Shown here: positions 29,030 through 37,382 of the stretch, one piece after another
How positions within the stretch are numbered: position 1 is the first letter of the stretch
How the letters are laid out: every line of letters starts with the position of its first letter
Assembly: GCF_002744175.1 (NCBI RefSeq)
Contig: NZ_NKHF01000001.1
Span: 1 to 64,000 of the forward strand
Source of the DNA: Pseudoalteromonas piscicida
GTDB taxonomy: Bacteria; Pseudomonadota; Gammaproteobacteria; Enterobacterales; Alteromonadaceae
Reading direction: 5' to 3'
DNA length: 64,000 bases
Notes under the pieces: model-generated
The model's database searches: none
What the model saw: only the letters and a program-made list of their open reading frames with translations
Told to the model about the DNA's origin: nothing
Position numbers and translations under genes: made by a program

Positions 29030-30211
29030 TTAACTAGGGTCATTATCATCCTTAAAAAAAGAGTGGAGTATTGTCAGGTAGATTTGCTCAATTTTTATTA
29101 AGTCATTAATAGGTAAGCACTCATTAGCCTGATGTATGGTGTCATTCTTCACGCCGCATTCAATGATTTGGGTATGTCCGTTGGCAAAGAAGCGACCATC
29201 TGATGTGCCACCGGCAGTATTAACGATGGGATACCTTGCGGTGCATTGCACAATTGCATCTTCGACTAAATTCAGAAATGCGTGTTCGGTGTCTGCACTG
29301 GTGTAATATGGGTTACAGGCTCTTGACCAATCAACACTTAGATTATCCTTAAAGCTTGCAAGGCTACGTTCAATCATTGCGATGATTTCTTGGTTGCAAT
29401 AACCATGACTATACCGAACATTAAAATTGACTTGGCAAGCCTCTGGCACAATATTATCGACGTCAGTCGTGGTTGTCACACCTGTCACTTGGAGCGTAGT
29501 TTTGACATCAGGTTGGTCTTTTGACCATGCTAAGTCACATAATATAGCGACCACTTTTCCTGCAATATGCGCAGCATTAACCGTTTGCTCTGGATAAGCA
29601 ACGTGACCGGCTTTACCAGCAATTTTTATAGCGCCAGAAATGGAGCCTCTACGGCCATTTCGGATCACATCCCCGACTCTAGTGTGGGAGGTTGGCTCTC
29701 CAACAAGGCATGCATCAATGGTAACTCCCGCTTCACCAAGCCGCTCCACAATCTGCTTAGTGCCATATTCTGCTTCTCCCTCTTCATCAGAAGTAAGTAA
29801 CCAATAAAAAGTCCCTTTTAGTTTTTCTGCCGAGGATAACAGCACCCGAGTGGCACTCAACATTGCCGCGATCCCCCCTTTCATATCAGATACGCCTCGA
29901 CCGTAGATAACCTCGTCCACGACTGTGGCCTTGAACGGATCTGTATGCCAATGCGCTTTTTCAGCAGGAACAACATCCACATGGCCCGAAAATGCGAAAC
30001 TAGGCCCCTCAGAAAAACACTGTTTAGCGATTAAATTACGGACGCCATTTACTTCAAACCAGGTTGTTTCGAAACCTAATTCTTCGAGATACCGCGCCAT
30101 CGTTATGATCAGTCCTGAATCACAAGGCGTTACAGAGGGCGCTTCGACCAGTTCTTGTAAAATGCGCGTGGCGGTACTTTGTAGCGATATTTGATTATTA
30201 CGTTCTTGCAT
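29030..30211 (-). CDS. M20-family metallohydrolase, DapE/ArgE-like
   Basis: A 393-aa zinc hydrolase. It shows the M20 motifs SGHVDVVP (metal ligand His and catalytic Asp), GRGVSDMKGG, DEEGEAEYG (catalytic and metal-binding Glu), and the C-terminal GGTSDGRFF and IHQANECLP ligand regions. The nearest familiar family is N-succinyl-diaminopimelate desuccinylase (DapE). Its place inside a siderophore locus suggests a different job. It might remove an N-acyl group from the product, comparable in role to PvdQ, or release free amino acid for the NRPS. Neither is shown by sequence. A housekeeping dapE may exist elsewhere in the genome. It is divergent from the fhuF-like gene. Confidence 0.82.
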   Translation of the reverse strand: MQERNNQISLQSTATRILQELVEAPSVTPCDSGLIITMARYLEELGFETTWFEVNGVRNLIAKQCFSEGPSFAFSGHVDVVPAEKAHWHTDPFKATVVDEVIYGRGVSDMKGGIAAMLSATRVLLSSAEKLKGTFYWLLTSDEEGEAEYGTKQIVERLGEAGVTIDACLVGEPTSHTRVGDVIRNGRRGSISGAIKIAGKAGHVAYPEQTVNAAHIAGKVVAILCDLAWSKDQPDVKTTLQVTGVTTTTDVDNIVPEACQVNFNVRYSHGYCNQEIIAMIERSLASFKDNLSVDWSRACNPYYTSADTEHAFLNLVEDAIVQCTARYPIVNTAGGTSDGRFFANGHTQIIECGVKNDTIHQANECLPINDLIKIEQIYLTILHSFFKDDNDPS

Positions 30212-30428
30212 TTATAGCCTAGTTCCAAAGCCGAATATAAAGTTTCATGGCACTCCGTGAGTTAGGTAGCACCATCACACTCTGATATTGACGAAACTAA
30301 GCGTGTTTTTTTTATGCTTGATGATTAATTTATAGCAGCAGCACAACTGGAGGGTCATAAATCACTAAAGAAATAAGACTCTGTGTCGTCATCATTACTA
30401 ATCCTAAAAAAGTCTTAGCCCTTGTTTT

Positions 30429-31163
30429 ATGCTGCCAAACTTGACCCCTTTTTTTAAGCAACCGTATCAGGCCTACGCACGGGGAGTCAGCCTGCAATCG
30501 TCGCACCCAACGCTAGATTTTGCTGAATTCATTACATCAGCGCATTTTGTTGACCATGTTACTCATTTTAGCCGCCAACAGGGGGTTATGAGGCCGAGAG
30601 CTCAGGCTTCGGTTTGGCATATGCATTACACGCTCAGTATTTTCCCTAGCATTATCGTTAGTCAATCATTGCTGAAGATCTCATTACCTCTACAGTTGCA
30701 TGAGCTTAGTTATGAACCTAAACACATGCGTATTTTATTACCAAGCCAAGGTTCTGAGTGTTTAATGGATAATACAGATAGTCGCTATCGAGGCTTACTA
30801 TTCGACCACTTGTCACCTTTACACGATTGCTTACAGGAGCAATTTGGAGTAAAAAAGCGCACACTGTGGAGCAACTGTTTTTATAGATTAAATGATCTGT
30901 TTGAGACCATTGTGCAGATTGTAGGTCCACATCCAACCCTAGTAACGGACCGTCAAATACTGAACCATGCTGATAACATAGCGCAACTCAATAATCCGCT
31001 TAAGTTTAAAACAATAACTTGTCATGACAAAAACGGTCACTACCAGCTGCGCCCAGAATGCTGTCTCCTTCACCAAAGAGAAGATGGCAGTTACTGCCAT
31101 GATTGCCCGAAACACAAGCATCATATGCATCACGTCAAAGCACGGCGTCATAAAACGCGCTAA
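30429..31163 (+). CDS. FhuF-like siderophore-iron reductase
   Basis: A 244-aa protein recognised mainly by its C-terminal cluster motif, ECCLLHQREDGSYCHDCP: Cys-Cys, ten residues, Cys, two residues, Cys. This is the unusual [2Fe-2S] binding pattern of FhuF, which reduces ferric hydroxamate siderophores to free iron in the cytoplasm. The body resembles FhuF-type proteins only weakly. A His/Lys/Arg-rich tail follows the cluster. The gene is alone on the plus strand, between the divergent M20 hydrolase gene and the convergent acyltransferase gene (20-bp gap). Its setting in a hydroxamate siderophore locus fits the role well. The upstream ribosome binding site is weak, so the exact start is less certain. 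Confidence 0.85.
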   Translation: MLPNLTPFFKQPYQAYARGVSLQSSHPTLDFAEFITSAHFVDHVTHFSRQQGVMRPRAQASVWHMHYTLSIFPSIIVSQSLLKISLPLQLHELSYEPKHMRILLPSQGSECLMDNTDSRYRGLLFDHLSPLHDCLQEQFGVKKRTLWSNCFYRLNDLFETIVQIVGPHPTLVTDRQILNHADNIAQLNNPLKFKTITCHDKNGHYQLRPECCLLHQREDGSYCHDCPKHKHHMHHVKARRHKTR

Positions 31164-31183
31164 TCTGGTAGTTTACGCGTCTA

Positions 31184-31816
31184 CTAGTCGTACTGAGGAA
31201 AAATATCTTGATAAAACGAGTGTCTGTCGGCCATCACTAATGTTGCACGCTTGTGAGGAAAGTCAAATTCAAATTGACTGTGATAGCCAAGCTCTGCCAT
31301 TCGAGTTAGCAACCTTTCATTATCATGGCGAGGTTCCAATACAATACGTTGTGTTTGTGGGTCTGCTAAGTAAATTAAGTGGCTCAAACTTGTCATCCAG
31401 ACGCGAAAATTTTCAGGGCCTCGGCAAGACGATTCCCCCACCAGCAAATGAATGCCTCTGTCTCGCGGTTGCCATTGATAGTAGCCACATAACTTGTCTA
31501 ACTCAGCCCAATATACTTCAACATAACCAAAAGGCTTGTCATCAAAATACACGACGAGCGGCAAGCTAAAATTATCTTCTAATCGCTCTGTAAGATATTG
31601 CCACTGTTTTTCTTCCGACCATGCCTGCTGCCAGAAATGGGCAACTCTAGGATTGCTCATCCATTGGCAAAATAGTGGTAAGTCTTCTTTAGCGATGAGC
31701 TTAAAGCGCACCGTCTTGTTGAGATGCTGGTTATAGTAAGCGGCTAACTCCATGCCTTGTAGAGACGTTTTATCGCCACAGGGGAATTGCTGCCAGAGAG
31801 GGTGAATTGAATACAT
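31184..31816 (-). CDS. IucB/RhbD-type N6-hydroxylysine / N5-hydroxyornithine N-acetyltransferase
   Basis: A 210-aa GNAT-fold acyltransferase. The C-terminal half has the siderophore-acyltransferase pattern RDRGIHLLVGE, then SHLIYLADPQTQRIVLEPRHDN, as in IucB and MbtK. These enzymes acylate the hydroxylated side-chain amine of lysine or ornithine to make a hydroxamate. It should act after the N-monooxygenase at 2024-3328. Acetyl is the usual donor for IucB-like members, but acyl specificity cannot be read here. No formyltransferase is seen in the window, so acetylated rather than formylated hydroxamates are more likely. It converges with the fhuF-like gene. Confidence 0.88.
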   Translation of the reverse strand: MYSIHPLWQQFPCGDKTSLQGMELAAYYNQHLNKTVRFKLIAKEDLPLFCQWMSNPRVAHFWQQAWSEEKQWQYLTERLEDNFSLPLVVYFDDKPFGYVEVYWAELDKLCGYYQWQPRDRGIHLLVGESSCRGPENFRVWMTSLSHLIYLADPQTQRIVLEPRHDNERLLTRMAELGYHSQFEFDFPHKRATLVMADRHSFYQDIFPQYD

Positions 31817-31994
31817 ACTTTTCCACTTAAATTAAACGCTCAGGTCGTTGCGACTCGAAGTACAACGCTTGATAGTAAATTGAGTAATGTGTAGTGAGTT
31901 TGTATATAAGACGATGGAGAGTTGAATTAGTTTACAAAAAATCTGTTGGTAAGCACGCTGAAATACACCCCAACGTGCATAAACATATCTGTTT

Positions 31995-32693
31995 CTACGG
32001 CTTTAAGGCCACTTTTCTATCGTTATAGTAAGCAATGAGGTCATCAACGGTTTGCTGGCAGTATTCGCGGATCCCAGACACTAACATGTGCTTTTCACCA
32101 TAACCGACTTTTTTACCATTCGAGAGCAAATTAAAACGAAGATTGATTTTGCCACGCTTACCTTCATAACTAAACTCAGGTTTGGCGGCTTCGAGTGTGA
32201 CTTCAGAAACCGAAATATCATCCATATGAATCGCCATCGACTCATAGATAACCATAGGTCTGGCAGGATTAATCATCACATCTTGTTCACCCATTAATGG
32301 AATGATCACATGTGGAAAAGTGGTGCCAGAGAATTCGACGTAGTTTCTTGTTAAGCTATTAATTAGCGTTGCGCACGTGCTGGTTTCACCAGAGCGCGAC
32401 ACCGATAACATCACTTTATCATTCGCGGTGATATCAAATTGTGCTGCGCCTTGTGGTAACGTGAGCGTGGTTGTTTCGTCAACCATGCCCACGAAGCTAA
32501 ATTCCATATTTTCGCTTAAGCCGTAATGCTTTAACACTAATGAGAAAAGTAGATCCCCTGGTACACAAAACTTCTTGGCATCGATGTCGTGTAGTGGGTT
32601 GTAGTCGTCAGCGACCCCTTTTGCAAACAAACTTCCTTGCTCTCTGGTGATAGTAATTTGGTTTGCTTGTTGTTGATAATACGGTTCTAACAT
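31995..32693 (-). CDS. DUF3581 family protein
   Basis: A 232-aa soluble protein with no signal peptide. The opening segment, with GVADDYNPLHDIDAKKF and FCVPGDLLFSLVL, resembles a MaoC/hot-dog dehydratase entry helix, and the whole matches what I know as the DUF3581 family of marine gammaproteobacteria. Function is unknown. It stands alone between the siderophore acyltransferase gene and the cytochrome b561 gene, with ~100-180 bp gaps on both sides, and is not obviously part of the iron cluster. Confidence 0.7.
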   Translation of the reverse strand: MLEPYYQQQANQITITREQGSLFAKGVADDYNPLHDIDAKKFCVPGDLLFSLVLKHYGLSENMEFSFVGMVDETTTLTLPQGAAQFDITANDKVMLSVSRSGETSTCATLINSLTRNYVEFSGTTFPHVIIPLMGEQDVMINPARPMVIYESMAIHMDDISVSEVTLEAAKPEFSYEGKRGKINLRFNLLSNGKKVGYGEKHMLVSGIREYCQQTVDDLIAYYNDRKVALKP

Positions 32694-32791
32694 CGCTACT
32701 TTTCTCTAACCTCTCTAATAAAACTGCGCTATGTTACCAGAATTTTTAGCAATAGAGGTCATATCTGTTATAGATAATCTGTTAATGGATA

Positions 32792-33430
32792 TTACAGCAA
32801 GCTCTGAAGCGGCTCAGCTCCCCAAGTCAGCAACAGTAAGACAGATAAAGCAATAAAAATAACGTAAGCTAGCAACCCTGATTTCATCGCAGGCGTACTC
32901 ACGGCATGTTCTTGCTTCCCAGTTAGTAGAGTTTTTACTAAATTTTGGCCCTTTAAGCGATAAACTACGATTGCGACGATGTGCAAAACAATTGCCGCAA
33001 TTAGCAACTCGACATTGCTATGGTGAATGTCACCTGCCAACTCAACCATATCATAAGAAACATACTGTGCTAGCGGCCCTTCAACTAAAATATCATCGGT
33101 AGTCATCAGGCCCGAAACGAGCTGGACAATAATCAACACAAAAAATAGCAGTACCATTAAACTGCCTGCTGGGTTATGTCCAACATGGCTTTGTTTTGAT
33201 TTAATGGCCGCCAAAATGGCTTTTGGGGAATGAAATAAGGCACTAATTTTTGCTGTTTGACTGCCAATAACGCCCCAAACTAGCCTTGCTGCCATCAGAG
33301 CTAGCAACAAATATCCCGTAATAAAGTGAAGATCCATCATGCCCTCTTCACCGGTGATGTATAAGGTTACGAGTCCAGCCACGAGTAGCCAGTGAAAACC
33401 ACGAATAAATCCATCCCACACTTTGGTCAT
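32792..33430 (-). CDS. Cytochrome b561-domain membrane protein
   Basis: A 212-aa integral membrane protein with about four to five helices and conserved histidines positioned for heme (FHW near residue 14, DLHFITGY, DIHHSN, LHIVAIVVY). It fits the bacterial b-type cytochrome family used by Ni-Fe hydrogenases and other donor complexes, which passes electrons at the inner membrane. No partner enzyme lies beside it, so the electron donor is unknown. A roughly 285-bp gap without a gene separates it from the next gene on the other strand. Confidence 0.8.
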   Translation of the reverse strand: MTKVWDGFIRGFHWLLVAGLVTLYITGEEGMMDLHFITGYLLLALMAARLVWGVIGSQTAKISALFHSPKAILAAIKSKQSHVGHNPAGSLMVLLFFVLIIVQLVSGLMTTDDILVEGPLAQYVSYDMVELAGDIHHSNVELLIAAIVLHIVAIVVYRLKGQNLVKTLLTGKQEHAVSTPAMKSGLLAYVIFIALSVLLLLTWGAEPLQSLL

Positions 33431-33654
33431 AATCTATTTGCCCCTTAGATAAAAAACCCGGTAATGATGACAGGTTCTAAATCGCAGTACAAAGACTTAA
33501 GACCGAATGACAATTTTTGTTGATATAGAACAGCGTTTTGCTCCCCAATTACGCACCAAAAGCGAGTGTTCGTAATACCAACCGACGCATCAATAACAAA
33601 GGAGTGTAAATAAATTTTACGCAGCCTTCGAAGTGATCACGGCCAGAGAACAAG

Positions 33655-33668
33655 TTGTTATTCCGAGC
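33655..33668. repeat. Dispersed 14-bp repeat, copy C
   Basis: TTGTTATTCCGAGC is an exact copy of the right arm of the hairpin at 27198-27211. It lies in the spacer before the gene at 33716 and is followed by TCAGC. Confidence 0.6.
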
Positions 33669-33715
33669 TCAGCTTCTATAGTAAACATGAGTGGATTTAA
33701 TATCGGTGGGCAATT

Positions 33716-34570
33716 ATGAGAAGTTTGTTGCTGTTGCTAGTATTATTGGGCGTAAATTGCGAGGCTAAGATTCTGCTTGTCTCTAATGAGCCCGCCGACG
33801 CAGAGCGACTATTTACCAAGCAAGCCAACAGCTTAGAGTCAGACACTAACAACCTACTATTAAATCAGTTTGGCCGAGACTATTTTGATTTTAAAATTGT
33901 CACACCGGCCAAGCTTAACCAGTTACTTGCGAGTGAAAAGCCCGTTTGTGCCGTATCTCGCCTTAAGACACCTTCTCGGCAACAAGCTTTTCTGTTCACC
34001 ATTCCCATTCACTTGTATCCAAGTCACCGGCTTTACTACTACAAACAGCGTACCCCCATTGACGCTAGCCTGATCAATAAAATGGGGAAACTAAAGTCAC
34101 TCTCAAGTTTAATGGCTTATTACCCCAATGCCACGATTATCAAAGAAATTGGTAAATCATATGGCAACACCATAGACTCAGCACTGGCTCTGCTTGAGCC
34201 ACAGAATGTTGCCACTCGGCCTTACAAAACTTCTGAAGATACTATCATCAAACAGTTTAGCGCTGGCAAAGTGGACTTCATACTGGCTTATCCAGCCATT
34301 TTTCAAAATAGCTTTCCTCAAGAGAAGGCGCATTTAATTGGCTCGCTACCGCTGGCAAACAACCTGCCTCACCTTGAGGGCCATATTGCTTGTAGCCATA
34401 CCAAAGAAACTAAAGTGTTTATAGAACAAGCAAATCAACTGATCCGCTCGCTTTATTCAAGCAATAGCTATTTAACAACCCACCTAAAATACTTACCCAA
34501 ACAAGATCATGACTTAATCACACGAAGACTGGCAATGCTGAGCGCTAAGTACAAACACACTCCCCCGTAA
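33716..34570 (+). CDS. Exported solute-binding-like protein
   Basis: A 284-aa protein with a signal peptide (MRSLLLLLVLLGVNCEA). The mature part has the look of a type-3 extracellular solute-binding fold: a two-lobe arrangement, a middle SAGKVDFILAYPAIF segment, and a C-terminal helix region with LIRSLYSSNSYL. Proteins of this type in marine gammaproteobacteria are usually annotated as periplasmic amino-acid-binding-like, often without a transporter. No permease or ATPase gene is adjacent. Ligand and role are unknown. It lies alone on the plus strand. Confidence 0.6.
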   Translation: MRSLLLLLVLLGVNCEAKILLVSNEPADAERLFTKQANSLESDTNNLLLNQFGRDYFDFKIVTPAKLNQLLASEKPVCAVSRLKTPSRQQAFLFTIPIHLYPSHRLYYYKQRTPIDASLINKMGKLKSLSSLMAYYPNATIIKEIGKSYGNTIDSALALLEPQNVATRPYKTSEDTIIKQFSAGKVDFILAYPAIFQNSFPQEKAHLIGSLPLANNLPHLEGHIACSHTKETKVFIEQANQLIRSLYSSNSYLTTHLKYLPKQDHDLITRRLAMLSAKYKHTPP

Positions 34571-34810
34571 AATACACTTAGACGACTACTTAACCTGAGG
34601 TTTGGATAGAAATGAGCTAGCTCACTGTTTTTAAAATCAAATTAAATTATTTCCTTATCTAGCCAGAGAGTTTTGGAGATAACTCCGCGTTCGCGTCTTG
34701 CTACTGCACTGGTGACTACATCTTTATAGGAAAGGTGAATTTTCGCATCAATAGCTTGGGATGTGAATTCAACGCAGTTAGCGCTAAAACTCGCTGCGAG
34801 AAAGGCATTA

Positions 34811-34825
34811 ATTATCCGAAGCTTA
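34811..34825 (-). repeat. Dispersed repeat, copy D
   Basis: ATTATCCGAAGCTTA matches the core of the element at 26561-26577 on the opposite strand with one mismatch in 15, and extends into AGGTTA, matching the TAACCTAAGC flank of the element at 27161. Confidence 0.45.
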
Positions 34826-34869
34826 GGTTACTTAATGCAATAGCTAGCATTTGCATCTGGTGTTTCCTT

Positions 34870-34905
34870 ACGCTAAATTAAATCGCACACGATTAAATTT
34901 AGCGA
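34870..34905. promoter_or_regulatory. Possible operator inverted repeat upstream of gpx-ohrR
   Basis: TAAATTAAATCG and CGATTAAATTTA form an AT-rich inverted repeat about 10-45 bases before the glutathione peroxidase start. OhrR/MarR repressors bind such AT-rich palindromes, and an OhrR-like gene is the second gene of this unit. The link is inference. Confidence 0.45.
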
Positions 34906-34912
34906 GATATCA

Positions 34913-35392
34913 ATGACACAACTCTATCAATTCGACGCTCACACTCTGCAAGGCAACACTTTTAACTTCAAAGAGTTAACTGGAAAAGTTGTACTCATCG
35001 TTAATACTGCCAGTGAATGTGGCTTAACCCCACAATACGAGGGATTGCAAAAGCTTCATCAGCAATATGCAGACCAAGGTTTAGTGATAATGGGTTTTCC
35101 TTGCAACCAGTTCGGTAAGCAAGAACCAGGTGACGCTAAGCAAATACAAACTGGCTGCCTGATAAATTATGGCGTGGATTTTCAGATGATGGAGAAGATC
35201 GAAGTTAACGGTGAAAACGCACACCCACTTTATCAATATCTTAAATCTGCGCTGCCCGGCTTATTTGGTAATAAAATTAAGTGGAACTTCACTAAGTTTT
35301 TGTTTGATAGGCAAGGCAATCCTGTAAAACGTTATGCACCAATAACTAAGCCTGAACAAATCTCTAAAGATATCGAAAAGCTACTAAGTTAA
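34913..35392 (+). CDS. Glutathione peroxidase family protein (Cys type)
   Basis: A 159-aa thiol peroxidase. It has the family's first motif, LIVNTASECGLTPQY, where the peroxidatic Cys (residue ~37) replaces the selenocysteine of animal enzymes. Also present are the FPCNQFGKQEPG motif with the conserved Gln, and KWNFTKFLFD with the Trp of the catalytic tetrad. It reduces peroxides, in bacteria often with thioredoxin as donor. The stop directly abuts the ATG of the OhrR-type regulator (TAAATG), so the two form an operon and probably respond together to organic peroxide. Confidence 0.94.
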   Translation: MTQLYQFDAHTLQGNTFNFKELTGKVVLIVNTASECGLTPQYEGLQKLHQQYADQGLVIMGFPCNQFGKQEPGDAKQIQTGCLINYGVDFQMMEKIEVNGENAHPLYQYLKSALPGLFGNKIKWNFTKFLFDRQGNPVKRYAPITKPEQISKDIEKLLS

Positions 35393-35815
35393 ATGAGCAA
35401 ATCCAATCCTCAACTTAACCTCGACCAACAAATCTGCTTTAAGCTGTATGCTGCTTCTCGGCAAGTCACACGGCTTTACCAGCCGATACTTAAAGAGGTT
35501 GGTTTAACCTATCCGCAATATATTGTGCTGCTGATCTTATGGGAGCAAGACGGACAACCAATTAAGGAAATCGGTGAGCGTGCCAAGCTCAACAGCAACA
35601 CTCTCACACCACTGCTTAACCGATTGGAGCAGCATGGGCTCGTTAACAGAAAGAAAAACTCTGACGACGAAAGGCAGACCTTTATCTATTTAACCCAAAC
35701 TGGTAGAGCACTGGAACAATCCTGCGCTTGTATCCCTGCCAAAATGGTGTCTAAAGCAGGCTTGAGTATGGAGCAAATACAGCAACTTAGTCAGGCTCTC
35801 GATATCTTGCAATAA
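35393..35815 (+). CDS. ohrR: MarR-family organic peroxide sensor, OhrR-like
   Basis: A 140-aa MarR-type winged-helix repressor. The N-terminal LDQQICFKLYAASRQVTRLY carries a Cys at about residue 15, where OhrR keeps its peroxide-reactive Cys. The recognition segment NSNTLTPLLNRLEQHGLVNRKK and the wing DDERQTFIYLT are typical of the family. Oxidation of the Cys would release repression of the peroxidase gene just upstream. It ends at a strong bidirectional hairpin before gltX. A nearby ohr peroxidase gene is absent; glutathione peroxidase takes its place in the pair. Confidence 0.87.
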   Translation: MSKSNPQLNLDQQICFKLYAASRQVTRLYQPILKEVGLTYPQYIVLLILWEQDGQPIKEIGERAKLNSNTLTPLLNRLEQHGLVNRKKNSDDERQTFIYLTQTGRALEQSCACIPAKMVSKAGLSMEQIQQLSQALDILQ

Positions 35816-35843
35816 AAAAGCCGCTAAAAAAGCGGCTTTTTTT
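35814..35843. terminator. Bidirectional rho-independent terminator between ohrR and gltX
   Basis: AAAAAGCCGCT and AGCGGCTTTTT pair around a four-base AAAA loop, with A and T runs on both sides. It would terminate the plus-strand peroxidase operon and the minus-strand gltX gene. Confidence 0.93.
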
Positions 35844-35860
35844 GCAATGCAGTCCTGCGA

Positions 35861-37351
35861 TTACGCAATAGACGGATACTCACGGTAGGCCTTTTCAAGC
35901 TTTTTCGCTTGCTTTTTAGACACACCAATATGCTCTAGTGCGACTCTTAAACGTGCACGAGACAGATCAGATCCCAATACTTCCATCGCATCCACAACTG
36001 AAGTCGATGATGTTTTGCCTGTAATAGCAACGAAGATCGGCTCTAAAAACTCTTTGATCTTTAATTCGTGGTGCGTAGCAACAGCTTTTGCAATAGCGAA
36101 GATCTCAGACTTGTTCCAAGTACGTAGCTTTTCTAATTCCCAAATAAAGAACTGAAGCGCTTGGCGGATCACTTCTTCATCCGCTTTACCAGCTGTGAGT
36201 AGGGTAGGATCATACTCAGGAATACCGCCAACAAAGTGACCCGCTAGGCCCACTAAGTCCGACAGCGTATTAATACGCGCTTTAGCTTCTGGTAGTACAC
36301 GCGCTAGCATGTCACCGTTAAGCTTCCAATCAACAAAACGCTGAATAAGCTCAGCATCGGTTAGATTTTCGCGGATCCAAAGGCCATTTAACCAGTTCAG
36401 TTTATCGATATCGAAAATTGGCCCACCGAGTGATACACGCTTCATATCAAAGTGTTCTATCATCTCTGCCAAAGTGAACTTTTCACGCTCGTCTGGCATT
36501 GACCAACCCATGCGGCCAAGGTAGTTAAGTAGTGCTTCTGGTAAAAAGCCCATTTCTTTATAGTAGTTAATCGACGTTGGATTTTTACGCTTTGACAACT
36601 TAGATTTATCTGGGTTACGAAGTAGCGGCAGGTGACCAAGCACTGGCGCTTCCCAGCCAAAATCTTCATATAGCTTTAATAGCTTAGGCGCTGAGTTTAT
36701 CCACTCTTCACCACGGAAGATGTGGCTGATCTCCATATGGTGGTCGTCGACTACGTTTGCCAGGAAGTAAGTCGGAAAGCCGTCAGCTTTCAACAATACT
36801 TGCATGTCTACGTTTTCCCATGGGATCTCGATTTCACCACGTAAATAGTCATTAAACTTAAACGTGCCTTCTTCTGGGATTTTCATGCGAATAACGTAAG
36901 GTTTGCCCGCTTCAAGGTTTGCTTTTACTTCTTCTTCAGACAAGTGTAAACCACGACCATCATATTTAGGACGCAAGCCTTCCGCCATCTGTTCTTCACG
37001 CATTTGGTCTAGTTCTTCAGCCGTTGCAAAACAATAGAATGCTTTACCTTCATCAACTAGCTGGTGCGCAAACTTTTTGTAAAGATCTGAACGTTCAGAC
37101 TGACGGTATGGACCAAACTCGCCACCCACATCCGGACCATGATCCCAGTCAAGGCCTAACCAGCGTAGGCTGTCCATGATGGCTTGCTCAGATTCAATGG
37201 TACTACGAACCTGATCGGTATCTTCAATACGTAGAACAAATTCACCGCCTTGCTGCTTCGCAAAACAATAGTTGAATAAGGCAATATAAGCCGTTCCTAA
37301 ATGCGGATCACCCGTTGGAGAGGGTGCGACACGAGTACGGATAGTCATCAA
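35861..37351 (-). CDS. gltX: Glutamyl-tRNA synthetase
   Basis: A 496-aa class I aminoacyl-tRNA synthetase that charges tRNA-Glu. It has the HIGH-type motif as [14 protein letters not shown] (residues ~9-22) and the KMSKS-type motif as SKLSKRKNP (near 250). Length is within the usual range (E. coli about 471). It is preceded by a perfect 22-base palindrome 31 bp upstream and by a glutaredoxin gene in the same direction, and followed by a strong terminator. It appears intact. Confidence 0.97.
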   Translation of the reverse strand: MMTIRTRVAPSPTGDPHLGTAYIALFNYCFAKQQGGEFVLRIEDTDQVRSTIESEQAIMDSLRWLGLDWDHGPDVGGEFGPYRQSERSDLYKKFAHQLVDEGKAFYCFATAEELDQMREEQMAEGLRPKYDGRGLHLSEEEVKANLEAGKPYVIRMKIPEEGTFKFNDYLRGEIEIPWENVDMQVLLKADGFPTYFLANVVDDHHMEISHIFRGEEWINSAPKLLKLYEDFGWEAPVLGHLPLLRNPDKSKLSKRKNPTSINYYKEMGFLPEALLNYLGRMGWSMPDEREKFTLAEMIEHFDMKRVSLGGPIFDIDKLNWLNGLWIRENLTDAELIQRFVDWKLNGDMLARVLPEAKARINTLSDLVGLAGHFVGGIPEYDPTLLTAGKADEEVIRQALQFFIWELEKLRTWNKSEIFAIAKAVATHHELKIKEFLEPIFVAITGKTSSTSVVDAMEVLGSDLSRARLRVALEHIGVSKKQAKKLEKAYREYPSIA

Positions 37352-37382
37352 AATTCTCTTAAAAATGGATTAGTCGATTGAT

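Larger units (their letters stand above)
34571..34912. other. Intergenic region before the glutathione peroxidase gene
   Basis: A 342-bp gap with no credible gene. It contains a copy of the dispersed GCTTCGGATAAT repeat (34811-34825, minus orientation). Just before the ATG at 34913, AAATTAAATCG and CGATTAAATTTAGCG form an inverted repeat that could be an operator for the OhrR-type repressor encoded downstream. Confidence 0.5.

Noticed and set aside
31024-31569. 181-codon plus-strand frame overlapping the FhuF-like and acyltransferase genes
   Set aside because: Overlaps both recognised genes; its start lies in the FhuF C-terminal motif in another frame, and its sequence looks like antisense.
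31953-31978. GCACG/CGTGC hairpin downstream of the DUF3581 gene
   Set aside because: Only a 5-bp stem with a long loop; too weak to list as a terminator.
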